Of a stretch of DNA of 64,000 bases, positions 46,151 through 57,255 are shown piece by piece. Both the position numbers and the translations under genes were made by a program. Within the stretch, counting starts at the first letter, position 1. Every line of letters starts with the position of its first letter. Source of the stretch: Angiostrongylus vasorum (taxonomy: Eukaryota > Nematoda > Chromadorea > Rhabditida > Metastrongylidae); assembly GCA_018806985.1 (NCBI GenBank), contig JADANN010000459.1, positions 62,001 through 126,000 of the forward strand, read 5' to 3'. A model generated the notes under the pieces. The model made no database searches. It was not told the DNA's origin and was given only the letters and a program-made list of their open reading frames with translations.

Positions 46151-46600
46151 CTTCGTCTTCGTCGGAGCCGGTGATCCTCAGTTGTTCGTCTTCTCATTGC
46201 GGAGTCTTCATCTTCGTATCCAGTCGGATCCACTTCAGTTGGTCTGGCTGTTGAGGTTGAATGAGAGTCGGTTCCAAAATTATTATTTTGCAGTTCGCTG
46301 TGTAGCTAGTTGCCATAATATCGAGTGTTGTAGAGTGGATTATCCGTTGAAATACAAATTATTATTAACGGATAGTCATATCAACCACAACCTCCCTGTA
46401 CGAAAGAGCATCGCCTGGTGAGTACGCCTCATTCGAGAGATGTTCCATCAAGGAAGAATCGACTCGATATGAAGAGGAAGACGCCACATCGAGAAGACAA
46501 ACAATTGTCCACCATCGACTCTGATCTATTGGCTCCGATGAAGAAGAAGACGTCGAAATCTTAGCCGAACAAAATTGGTTTCTCCCCATAGTTTAGATGC
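46150..46600. repeat. Dispersed repeat, copy 2 (class unknown)
   Basis: The part from 46310 to 46590 aligns with 11280-11600. The extra upstream stretch (46150-46310) is rich in TCTTCGTC, which reads as an acidic Asp/Glu-rich run on the minus strand. This fits the N-terminal region of a decayed transposase, but no catalytic core is present. Confidence 0.55.
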
Positions 46601-47039
46601 AAACGCCTTTTTTTTTCACACTTTCACACAGATGTATAAGAAGAACAAGCTTCACAGAATCTTGTATTGCGACCGCGTCTAAAAAGCTAGCGATGGCCGA
46701 TTTAAATATCAAAACTCTTTTCTACGTCTTTTTTCCCTGAAAAATTGATTTTTTCAGACCCATCTTCAGTGAGCCATAGTTTTGATACCTAAGCAACACA
46801 CAGATGTTATGCAGACTGCTATGAGGTGTTAGGAGGAATTTAGGACTGTGAATGCCCATACATACAATACATACAAAGCAAACGGTCAATACTACATAGA
46901 GCGAGTGCTGCAAATGTTTCGGTTTACGTTGTTTCAGTAATCTCGACAAGAATATAAGAAATGTTGATATATTTGTTTATATGATCCTATAAACTGAACT
47001 TCTTTAGCTGATGCGAGGTTGGTATAGGTCTTCGTTGTC

Positions 47040-47120
47040 GTTGTTTTTGTTGTTGTTGCTGTTGTTCTTGTTGGTCGATAGCTGACGTTTCGGCGATTTC
47101 ACCTTCCTTCCGTGAGGTTA
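47040..47120 (-). mobile_element. Penelope end fragment next to a TTG-repeat
   Basis: A GTTGTTGTTGCTGTTGTTC stretch (about 47040-47070) precedes ATAGCTGACGTTTCGGCGAT, which matches the Penelope terminal repeat at 17865. Read on the minus strand the ribozyme-like core is degenerate upstream (GGAAGGAAGG instead of CTGAAGAAGG), but CGAAACGTCAGCTAT is intact. Confidence 0.6.
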
Positions 47121-47444
47121 CGAGTCGAACTCGCGAATATGAAGAACGTTTCACTACAAGTACAGCGAATTAAAATAATTGTAAATTGCACTTAAAATGT
47201 GATTATTACTAAGGTACTGGATTGTAAGGAGAGCAAACTGTTTGTGAACCGTGATATTTCTAAATATTGTCCCTTATAATAAATATGGATTGTTAGTCGA
47301 AAGCGGTAGTTGTAGAAGTGTTAAGTTGTATTTATTTCAAAAAGTATGTTTGTAAAGGCCTAAATTGTTCGGAAAAGTAGTGAAACAAATCTTTCCGAGT
47401 GTAGTAATTACAACATCAGCAGAATGTTATCAGAATTAAACAAA

Positions 47445-47725
47445 AAGGATAAAACTCTCAACGTTGATCAATCCCTGATGGATTACCCATGCATTGGAGT
47501 TCGTTAAGCATCGTTGGAGGTGATTGAATGCATATCTGGCCTTTACAATGACTCGCGGTGGCCTAACGATGTGTGGAGTCAGTGCTGCTATCCTCCCAGA
47601 CTGGTCTGATACCAATGCCGACCCCAGAGTGATGGAGGGCTTGGTGGGTCATGGGCGCGGGGACCGACTCCGCGTGTGTGTTGCAGCGCGCCTCCGAGCA
47701 CTGCGCCACACGTGCCCTTTTTATA
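47445..47725 (-). mobile_element. tRNA-derived SINE, family A
   Basis: Reverse orientation: the A-box (GGCGCAGTG on the minus strand near 47700) and the GGAGTCGGTCC B-box region precede the standard body. The tail is AAGGATAAAACTCTCAACG. The match to 43725-44010 is good. Confidence 0.85.
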
Positions 47726-48505
47726 AGAATAAGAGCTGGAGACGAGACTAGTATACGGAAACACGCTAATGGGCAATACACCTTTTGTGGATAGTAGTCT
47801 TTGCGAAACAGACTATGGAAACCTATCATAATTCTCCTTAAAAGTGTTGATACTAGGTCGGAAGCTTTATTTCAAAAGTTCTAGTTGCAATATAAGGCTT
47901 TGGGATGCAATGCACTAGCGGACAAAGGGAGGAGTGGGTTAAATGCATTGCACTCCATGCACTTCCTCAAAGTTTTTTACTTTCCTGCAGAGCTGTTTTT
48001 GCTGCAAATTTTGCACTCTATCGGTAGCTTATTAAAACGGATTTTGTACTGGGTGTGACCCTTAAAAATCTCTTCCTTTCGCCTAACAATTCAAAAAGGA
48101 CTTCTTTGAAAGAGTTAATTTTATGATGGAAGACTTGTTGTTAAACCAGAGTATATGTCACAGAACATCGTGCAAAAGCGGTTTCTTCTTGAGCACAGAA
48201 GTTCATGGAGTTCAAATTCTAGGGATACCTTTCTTCTAACTACGATATGACAACTACTAAAATGACTTTTTCAGAGTGACTCGGTTTGCACAAAACATGC
48301 GTTTCTGAATGGGATTCAACGCAATTTTTCTTAATAAACAGCTATCAAGTCTTATAACCACAATCCTTTACTAGCGCTCTAGATTTTGTTCTCCGGAGCT
48401 ATCGTTTTATAACTTACAGTTTATAAACTGTACGTGTATATATATACACACACTCTACATGCAATCACCGCGTGTCGCAAAGTACTCTCAATCATGATAG
48501 CTTAA
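47726..48505. other. No gene recognised
   Basis: No motif, splice-consistent frame or repeat match was found. Confidence 0.4.
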
Positions 48506-48510
48506 TAGAG

Positions 48511-48795
48511 AGCACGTATAGTGCAGTGGTTGGAGGTGACGTGCACGGCTCACGTGGTCTCTGGTTTGACCCAGCGCCGCTGTCTCATCAAGCCTTCCAT
48601 AGATCGCTAAACTGGTACCAGGCTAGTCCGGAAGTATAGCAGCACCGAGATGATGCATCGATACGCCCCAAAGTCATTGTATAGTCCAAGTATGTATTCA
48701 AAAACTTCTGACGGTTTTTTTATGAAAGTTGGATTCACGGTGTATCCCTTTGAGATTTATCACTGGCGAACGCTTTATACTTTATCCTTTAAATG
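48511..48795 (+). mobile_element. tRNA-derived SINE, family A (diverged)
   Basis: The head ATAGTGCAGTGGTTGGAGG and CTGGTTTGACCCAG represent A- and B-boxes. The body retains CATCAAGCCTTCCAT, GGTACCAGGCTAGTCCGGAAG, TAGCAGCACCGAGATG and AGTCATTGTATAG. The 3' part is diverged. Confidence 0.75.
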
Positions 48796-48961
48796 TCTTT
48801 ATATGTATTTGCAAACTAGATCCTTGTAGCGTCGTGATCGTTATAACACATTATCTCTGTTTTCTTCCCAAGGATACCGTGAGCTGTGGACGTTATAATA
48901 ATGTCCATAATATCTGTCCTCCCCAACAACGTTTTACTGGTCCGATTCGTTGTTCTCCCTA

Positions 48962-49351
48962 CTAACCCCCTCCTCCTCCAGGCATATGACTTGCCTGGAA
49001 ATCTCCTTCTCGTTTTCTTATAGCTGCCAATGAGGTTAAGGTTCCGCAGTGAGCCTTCGTCAAAATGCAAAATTGTGGACCAACAATAGCTAAAAATGTC
49101 TTCTATCATTCAACAAATCATATGTAGGCTTTGTTATTACACATCAACCTAAATCTCCGATTATGGAGTACTGCTACCAACATACGGAATTCTGAAAGTC
49201 TAGCCACCTCATCAGAACAATTTGAGTAAGTTGGGACCAGATCACTTGATTCATTATCACTGAAGATCCTGTTATTGTCAGGTAGTGCAAATGTTAGAGC
49301 AATCACTGCTAATATTATCGTCAACATCATCGCTGTCTTTCTCCTATTCAC
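48962..49351 (-). CDS. Small secreted protein, two exons, unknown family
   Basis: Exon 1 is 49351-49186 and exon 2 is 49091-48962, joined by a 94-nt intron with donor C|GTATGT and acceptor CATTTTTAG, giving 97 aa. The start is a clear signal peptide: MNRRKT, then a hydrophobic run MMLTIILAVIALTFA before LPDNNR. The mature part has three cysteines (SNCSDEVARL, PQFCILTKAHC) and ends RKREGDFQASHMPGGGGG, with a KR dibasic site before a glycine-rich tail. Without splicing the frame stays open to 49118 (77 aa), and a second donor (TTTAG|GTTGAT) would give a longer Arg-rich product. Either way it is a secreted peptide, perhaps a processed one. No family is recognised. Confidence 0.45.
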
Positions 49352-50705
49352 TTTTTTTCAGATACTTCACAAAAAAGTGAGAACGTTGCATATTGCTATC
49401 TTCATCTCATTCTGCATTTCGTTTCTCGATAAGGAGTCGAATGAGAAGGAAAGGGGTGTATGACACATTGCTCTGCGTACCTTCCAGAAAATACCTGGAG
49501 AATTCTAGAACAATGACTGTATTCTCTGCTGAGAACTGTCGAAAATCTCGCCCACTCATTTAGTTTGTCAACTTTTAGACCTATTAAGTGATTTTCACTT
49601 CCATTTCATACGTTTCGTAATTCAATTACACCCTTGAATAAGCTTACCTCAGTGTTGCCAATTCAATGAACATTACTGGAATCTAAAGATTTTTTGTCAA
49701 CAACGGAAGAAATCTCTTTTGGCTTTTTTTAAGATGATTTCTTAGTCTACCAGGATAATAATCTGATTTTTAATAAAAATTAATTATTTTTTAAATAGAC
49801 TTAAGCTGGAAAATTAGAAGGCAAAAGTAGGAGCGCTGTTAAATTCGCCTAGAAAAAAAATTTTACATGTGCTCACATCATGAGAGCACCCAAGCCATTT
49901 AGTTACCATGTATTACCAGAAGTTAACCTGCTTTATCCATTATGGTACATGACGTTATTTTTTGACTGGTTATTGAATGCTATTTCATGTACACTCTTTA
50001 TGATTGCTTAATGTTACAATATGCAATGGAATACATAAGTCGTAAATTGCTTCAAAATGCTACAAGCAACGTGTCTGGATGGTGACCGCAGTAACACATA
50101 ATATTTAGTGGAATGTACCATTTTGGATCAGCAAAGAGGTCTCCTGTACAGTTATATCATGTTCTCAATACTTCGAGTCCGCTAGATGATAAGAAATTAT
50201 CGCCTCCTGACGAAAAAATGCGGCCGAGTTGTCCATGTCTGCAGCCGACGTGGATTTACGCATCATCCAACACGGCATCCACACGAGATCGAGCGTCAGA
50301 TGTTATGTGTTGATCATTTGCTTAAGAGATCACTTCTTTAGAACACTCGCCAATTAGGGAAGAACAGTGATTTACACCTTGAATTTGTAAATCTGAATAG
50401 CGTTACAGAATTAAGCATATCCAGGGTACCAACAGCTAAAGTTGGCAAAGAATGTCATGCGTGCGTACAATTCAGCTTTAAAATCACATGCTCGCAGAAT
50501 TACTTCTTGCAGCAGAATTGGATCCATTATTTTCTCCTAAAGCATTCGAAGGTACAAGCCCTCAAATGTCATACGAGTCACACCACTTCAACCCATAATA
50601 TTGTCTCAAAATCGGCATCTACAAAAAGTAGCTGGATTCCAGTGTGGTTCATCTACATCATTAGGAATTCCTTTTTTCTCTTTTCATTCCCATGTTAAAT
50701 GCAAG
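49352..50705. other. No gene recognised
   Basis: Frames at 50113-50313 and 50507-50698 lack motifs. The first 200 bp are probably the promoter side of the minus-strand secreted-protein gene. Confidence 0.4.
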
Positions 50706-52269
50706 TCAAGCAGGATTTTTCCCACATTTCCGATAAAGTAGTGCTGTATCGTTCACAGCCGAACGCAAGCGCAGGAGCTTATGGGTCAAGGAGCTGTTGG
50801 CTGCCTCGTTAGCTCGATTAGTCCAAAACGGCGAGAACCCTGAACATTGCTGAGCAATGTGGCAACTGAAGTACTTCTCACAATAACATTCTAAAAATTC
50901 GTTATTCCTTTCCAATGTGTCAGAATCAAATAATTAGGGATTTCTAGCGGTACACTGCCAACCACTATCACAAACACTGGGCATGCCTGAAGATGAACCT
51001 GGTTGGTCTGATACTTCATGCGCTTTGACAAAAATCTCTGGAAAAAGAGAGTTTTCACCGTTTTCCCAGATATTAAACGAGAACTGGACTGCCGAAGGAA
51101 GCGGATCAAGTATTTTCATAAGCGCTTTGAACTATAAATGAGACATTCTTTGTTCAGACGAATTGAAGTTCTCGTCTAACTCTCACAACAAGAAATGGAG
51201 AGTTAACCGGTTATCATTTGTGCCACTCTACAATATAGTGAAATACAGATAACAGGGAAAATATTGTTATAAAACCCTAGGTAATACGAATCGCCGCCTT
51301 TCTTTTTTATTTCATCTTTTGAACGACTTACTGTGCTACAATGATTACGTGATACCTGATAGCGCTGAGCACGACTCCGGACCCTTCCGCACATTCAAAA
51401 GATTCCGATATTAGCTTGGGAAGGAATGTTGTTCATATAGATTCTTTATACGGAATCCAAGTCAACATAACGATGACCTCAACATTACTCCGTTGCGAAA
51501 CAACAGCATTATCAACCATTCTGATGACTGCAATGAGCACAACTAAAACCTAGTGCACATATTTTGGGGAAAGTGTGGCAGCGACAATATCTTGAACAAC
51601 CAAACAATATGTTAATTAGTTATGCTGAACAAACTTAAAATGCATTCCATAAATTCCCCAATTGTATTGCTTAAAGCTTAACAACAGAATGCCAGTTGAG
51701 TTTTAACACTGCTTCTCTTAGATGGACAGCTTCTTAACCAAACTCATTAATACAGAAGTCCGCCGGGAGAAGAATTTTCCCACGCTTGGGTCTCTGCTGA
51801 CCACTAAAATGCTTTTCACAACGTGTAAACAAGAGTCCTCCTGTCACTGCTCGTCAATCAAGCTTTGGCTTTTACAGCGTAGGAACTTGAGTGACTTCTA
51901 TTCTTCTGTGAATATCATACGCTCACATTTCTTGTTCTCTCAACTCTATTATTTCTTGAGCAGTAAATATAGAACTTTGGGCACTGAAGCTGTGAGGATT
52001 CTTAAAAACCATGAAGAATTAGCTAGAGCACAGAACCACAGATGGCGATTAACTTGTTGCCTTTGATAGCACGCAGCTCGTAAATTGCTTTCGTAAATCA
52101 CGATACACATGTTTTCTACGAGTTCTTTCATTTTAACCGCTAATGATGAGGAAACAACCATAATTGCTGCACTCTGCCTTTGACCCTGGTTACCCTCGCT
52201 GACAGCGTGATGTAGCAAATATGATGTGATAGAAATACGTCTTAGTTGTTCCGCTTCATCATGAAACAT
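50706..52269 (-). CDS. Conserved-looking protein of unknown function, five exons with a 20-nt micro-exon
   Basis: Minus-strand exons 52269-52054, 51414-51356, 51227-51208, 51037-50963 and 50890-50706 join in phase to 555 nt (184 aa). Introns are 639, 128, 170 and 72 nt; acceptors include CTTTTTCCAG and GAATTTTTAG. Exon 1 is helical and alanine/serine rich (EAEQLRRISITSYLLHHAV). The joined middle reads SFECAEGSGVVLSAIRVAQ and then MITEIFVKAHEVSDQ. The C-terminal exon has a cysteine cluster (SECYCEKYFSCHIAQQCSG) and a final RKCGKNPA. No signal peptide is seen at the first ATG, so the true 5' end may be further up. The family is not recognised. Phase agreement across a 20-nt exon is the main argument for the model. 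Confidence 0.5.
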
Positions 52270-55010
52270 TTCCTTCGATTCCCAGTTTTTTAATTAAATG
52301 TTCTTGTCAAGATTACGTGTGCGATATAATGCGCATCCATGCAAACACGTCTACAAATGTATGATTTGTACACTCATACACGGAACGCATAAATCCATAT
52401 CTCCAAACATAGGAAGTCCCATTTATGGATTCACCTGCATCTTAGAGCACGTTTTATAGAAAGTTGCGTTTGATACTATCTAACCTATCATCTGGCTCAC
52501 GGGAGCACTCCAAATGACCATGTCACTAACAGGAACGAGGTCTACTACAAAAGAAAGGAATGATGTAATATTATGTAAAAGTGTTATGTGAAGAGTAGTA
52601 AAAAAAATCACTTCTACGAAGCTCTACCATAAGCACCCCTGAATGCTTCACCACTTTTGGTTATACGTGTTTTTGGAGCCACCGACGTTCATGGTAGCAA
52701 GATGGTCAACCTTACAGTGATGACGATATGAAAAAGAATGAGAGCTAAGCTACGTCAGGGCTCTAGAAAAAAGAAATTGCTAGGAAAGCAACAAACGATC
52801 CTGAATACCTCTCACATTCGTCACATCCCTTTGATGTCAGGCAGTAAAGCTTGGTGTGAAAAGTGATCAAATAAAGGTTTGAGCAAGACGTTACTGGAGT
52901 CAGACTAAAGCAGTACGCCCGTGAAACACCATAGTCACTGGTCCGTGTCCAGCACCTACAACACCAGAACGATCCTTTGAGACGCCAATGATTAAGAGCT
53001 TTTCTTAAGTCCGCCAACCGCAGCAAGTTCCACGTGATCGCTGATAAGGGAAATAAAGGTCAGGAAAACGACTTGCGTCACTTAGATGACGCAACCTTCG
53101 CTATTCCTGCAGAAAGGCAATGCCACTAAATCTCTATCGTGAAGGATTTTCGTGCAGCTTTCTGTTTTGAACCCTTGTTAACACCTACGAGATCCCATCG
53201 CCTGGTTTGGAAAAACGCCCTCCACCTCTCTCTACGCTCTAATTGAAAGAAAGATTAGAATCATCAGTTCCTACTTTTGCAGTTGATGACAACGAATAAT
53301 AGACATTATAGAAGCTGTATAACCAATGGATGTAAAAGACATAAAAACGAAAGCTCTTCTGCATTACTGCTGTCGAAGACATCAAAGTAAAAAGATGAAG
53401 CGGTGGTATTGATTTGATGTGACTACGAAGACAGTCACCGCATGGAAAAAGCTTTACAAAACGTTAGCCATAAGAAAGAATTCTTTGTAAGAGCGCCGTT
53501 TACGATTATGGATATAGAAATATACATCTAGTGCTGCCGTCATTAAATTTCAGCTGAAAAAGATCCTAGCAGCACGACTTAGTTATGGAAAGGTTCTAAA
53601 TCAATACTTCTGGTCTATAATTCAGGATCTTCAATGAAGAATTTTCCAGGAGAAAAAAGCACGCTGGATTCTTAATACTGAATTCCGAGTTAGCAACGTA
53701 TGTATGAGCAGAGGCACAGCTCCAGGGTCAGCTAACATAACTGTTGACTTTCATCCAGTAGGAGTCCACGGACTACATGCACTTCTTTCAACCCGATGCA
53801 AAAAACTTTTCTTAAAAAAGAGATGATCGCAGACCTAATTGATGATATCGTGTAAAAATCACCATGCCCTAAACGGTTACTCAAGGGTTGTTCGATACAA
53901 GTGTCTGGTTTGCTTGATCTGCTCTACGAGATCATGACGTACATTGTAATACGGCTCATATCAAGAGCTTTTTCATGAAACTCAAGCACTTGCACAAGCA
54001 GGATGTCGACAAGGATTCTGCTGCATGGAACACAGTCAAGCCATGTCCACCATCACAAAGTTTCATGCAAAATACCAGTACGAAAAAGAGTTAAGCAACG
54101 TTGAAACGAACGCAATTGTGTCACCGCAATTTGACCAAGAAAAGGACCTGTGTTATTTAAGAACTCTTTCTGATTGTAATCGTCATTAGCCCACCAAAAA
54201 AAAATTTCATAGCACATGCGATCCTTATAGAAAGAGGGATCCAAAAAGGTGACATTATCTCACCAAAGTTGGTTGGGCAGTAGTGGGTCATGAGGTCACT
54301 TGATTAGGGACCAGAAGGAAACATCCATTGATGGCAAATTCTAGCCAAATCCTTGCCTTGTTAACAAAATCGTCGTCTTTTCGACGGTAACCAGTGAAGG
54401 AAGAGCATATCTAGAAAGATTAATAGAGCGAAAGGAGGATAGGCTTAGGGGTTATGGACCATAGAGAAGGACCAGTCTATCAAAAACCCAGGATGCAATG
54501 GTGAACACATCTGACTGTGTGGTTATTTCACCACGACAATCATATCAGGCTCGTAATTTGGCTGCTCAATGTGCATGGACAGAGACATCAAGGATTAACT
54601 ACAAAGAACGAAAGCAGAGTGGCCCTCATCCGAGCCTCTTGAAGAGGGGTGCAGATTGCCTGGAAAGATCAAAAATTTCGCACTCAGTTCTTTGCATTAG
54701 TGATCCTCCTAGGGCTCTTCTCTAGATATCTGAGTTAACGGTTCAACCACGTTAAGAATTCTGCGCACCACGCATCCAAGATATAGACGTTGAATTTTGA
54801 AATGCTACATCTTACGTTCATCGGATTTCAACCAGTAATTTCAACGCGCTGCAGATGGCAGCGGATAAACTTTATTAAGGAAAATAAAGTTAAAATTAAT
54901 ACTTTTTGCCAACGAGAAACAGGTTTACTCGTTCCGGCTGGATGAAATTATGGAGTTCTTGCGGCAATGAGTTATCAGGATTGACTTTCTATTAGCCATC
55001 AAACATATGC
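52270..55010. other. No gene recognised
   Basis: The minus frame 52763-53026 and plus frame 54498-54725 show no motif or splicing support. No transposon family from elsewhere in the window was recognised here. Confidence 0.4.
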
Positions 55011-55012
55011 GA

Positions 55013-55185
55013 CTATAATCAGCTGTTCTAGTCTACCTTATTGGAAGTCACGTAAAAAGCGGCTCTGAAGAAGGCGATACTGCCGAAACGTCAGCTACTA
55101 TTGCATTGCATTGTGTTTTTCTATGGAAGTAAATGTATGCTCTTTAACAACCTTGCGATTGTTCAACGAGAAAACGACGCAATGA
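55013..55185 (+). mobile_element. Penelope-like element 3' terminal repeat, with hammerhead-like core
   Basis: Matches 19470-19760 (TGCGACTATAATCAGCTGTTC, GGAAGTCACGTAAAAAGCGG, GGAAGTAAATGTATGCT, CGACGCA) with an internal deletion of about 100 bp. It preserves an intact CTGAAGA...GAAACGTC core at 55065-55092. A mariner relic follows directly. Confidence 0.8.
55065..55096 (+). ncRNA. Hammerhead-ribozyme-like motif in Penelope terminal repeat
   Basis: CTGAAGA at 55065-55071 fits the conserved CUGANGA of hammerheads. It is followed by a GGC/GCC helix II (55073-55075 with 55082-55084), then GAAAC (55085-55089) and a GTC cleavage triplet (55090-55092). Flanking GGCT (55061-55064) can pair with AGCT (55093-55096) as helix I. 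Helix III is only two base pairs with no loop, so a monomer would be weak and a dimer more likely active. The same motif lies on the minus strand at 17868-17897. Penelope-like elements are known to carry minimal hammerheads. Confidence 0.5.
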
Positions 55186-55189
55186 GTTT

Positions 55190-55730
55190 GCTTAAGGCTG
55201 TTTTGGCATCGGCCGTCTTCCTGAAGGATTTCTTGCACAGCAGGATGTCTAGATGCTAAAAATTGGTCATAGGTAGAAAGAAAAAAGTCTAGCGAGTATG
55301 ACGGATGAGCTAAGGCTTCTTAGGAAGGATTATTCAACTTCTGCAGCGTTCCAGTGTGGCGGCGCGCAACTGTTTCGGAAGGATTATTCCCTTTCTATTG
55401 CCCAATGCGAGCAGACCCGTTGAAGTAACAGAAGTAACTAGTGTACTTCGTCGATTTGCTCAATTTAACTCTCCACCGTAATCGTTTCACTTGAACTCAA
55501 GAAGTTGCAGTGGATCAAATCAGCTGTAGACCATTAACGGTTAGCATGACTTTCATTTGGTGCAATTTCTGCCTTGAGAAATGCTGCAGTGTTCCATCGC
55601 GGTCCAGTCACATAAACCAATCGTTGCGAACGTCACAGTGCGATAGAGAAACGGGTTGTTTTTGTTGCACAGATGGAACACCCACGATACATCAAAATGA
55701 CCATTTTTTGCGATTGACATTAAATTGGTG
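55190..55730 (-). mobile_element. Mariner transposase relic
   Basis: Aligns with 17091-17545: CTTCCTGAAGGATTTCTTG / CTTTCTGAAGGATTTTTTGG, TTCAACTTCTGCAGC, CAGCTGTAGACCA, GGTGCAATTT, GAGAAATG(C/T)TGC. Numerous indels. Both mariner relics lie beside a Penelope terminal repeat. Confidence 0.7.
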
Positions 55731-56104
55731 AGGCAATCACTTATCGACCCTCTCCCACTTCCCTACTTGCTTAAATGTATCAGAACAGTTGGCATTTTTT
55801 ACAACGAGTGGTAATGCAAGTTCTAGAAGCACTGTGTACGTGCTTGCTTCTACCAAGTCCTTCAATTCATAGTCGTCAACAGCGAAGCACATTCGGGACC
55901 TTTCTCGTTTTGAACGTCGAATTCGCCACTAGGAAATTTTGAATCAAACATCGAGTTGTATATTCCTTAACAGTTTTTTGGCCCTATAACTCGCGAGCCA
56001 TTTGCCATCGCAAGAGTTTCTACCCGTAGAATAATTAGGTTTTTTCTTTGTAGATTTGTCGAAATTGCCTATTTGACTTTTTGAAATTCTACCCTTTAAA
56101 TTTA
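55731..56104. other. No gene recognised
   Basis: Short intergenic spacer between mariner and SINE relics; nothing supported. Confidence 0.4.
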
Positions 56105-56470
56105 GGGTAGCGGATAGCACAGTGGTAGTGATGTTCGTCATCATGAGCATGGTGTTAATTCGATTGCGCTGCCGGACCCACCAAGCCTCTCATTCCTGCG
56201 GGGTTGGGAAATTGGTACCGGATTCCTCTGGGAAAAATTAACTCTCTGCAATCCAGTTGGGAACCGTCCATACCGGCTATCTCAGGACTCCAGAGAGAAA
56301 TGCTCGACCAGCATTCTACGACATTCAAGAAGAAATGGAAATCCTTAAGCAGCAACCGAAGCCACACGTAAAAACTTGGAAGACCTTCATGGACAATGGA
56401 TGCGAGGAAACGAATCGAATCTGAGAAGTGCTGGGATCTGCACAGTAGACGTGAAGACAGGCCAAGCAAG
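56105..56470 (+). mobile_element. SINE family B
   Basis: The head GGATAGCACAGTGGTAGTG (A-box) and GTTAATTCGATTGCG (B-box-like) are followed by family A-like GGTTGGGAAATTGGTACCGG. The tail (GACCAGCATTCTACGACATTC, GCAGCAACCGAAG) is shared with 45095-45335. The element thus combines a family A-type front with a different tail. Confidence 0.7.
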
Positions 56471-56732
56471 ATAAAAAAATACATATGTATGTGACATTTA
56501 TACATGAAACACATATGAAACATCAAGAAATGCAACATTTTTATTCTGCGATCGCATATGAATGTCATGTTCACGCGTTTTGGTGAATTATTGTTAACAA
56601 AAGTGCTCTACAACAAAGTTTTTACGTAATGCGCCTAATTGAGATCCAGGTACCAATAATTCTTTTTGAGCCGTTCGTTAGCTATATATGGTTGCTTAAG
56701 AACCCTATTTCTTCATCTATTGCCTAGAGGGA

Positions 56733-57010
56733 GGGCCGTGTAACCGCTGTGGTTAGAGATGCCCTGCATTAAACATGGGTTCGATCCCCCTGCCCCAGGC
56801 ACACCAAGCCTTCCATCCCTTCGGGCTGTAGCAAATTTGTCTGGGAGGACAGGAACACTGGCTTGATGCATCAATAATCCACTGGGAGTCAATGTATAGG
56901 CCATACATGTATTCAATCACCTCAAACGATGCTTGATGAATCCGAATGGCATGACGCATCCATCAAAGATTGATAAACGCGGAGAGCTTGATCCTGTATC
57001 CTTTATCACC
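56733..57010 (+). mobile_element. tRNA-derived SINE, family A
   Basis: A-box region GTAACCGCTGTGGTTAGAG and a perfect B-box-like GGGTTCGATCCCC, followed by CACACCAAGCCTTCCATCCC, GGGAGGACAGGAACACTGGC and CGATGCTTGATGAATCCGAATG. The tail runs into TCCTGTATCCTTTATC. Confidence 0.85.
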
Positions 57011-57255
57011 TTAAGAGTTTCCGCTTCGATAAATCTGAAAAGAAAGTTCAAATTTTACTCGAACTAAACCTTGCAGTTCTAAAGGCGTTGGTCGTTCAGT
57101 TGGTTATTCTCAGGTATCCCTATTGCCGCAGGACTCGCTACCGTCTTAAAAAAAATTCTACTCAGAACGTAGCCAGCAAAGTTCCGATTCAAAAATAGTG
57201 AAGAATATCTTCGGTTATAACACACATATCTTGAAAATAACTCTCGACTAGTGTT

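Noticed and set aside
53200..54500. Possible retroelement remnant upstream of the 55-kb Penelope end
   Set aside because: No RT or endonuclease motif could be read in any frame.
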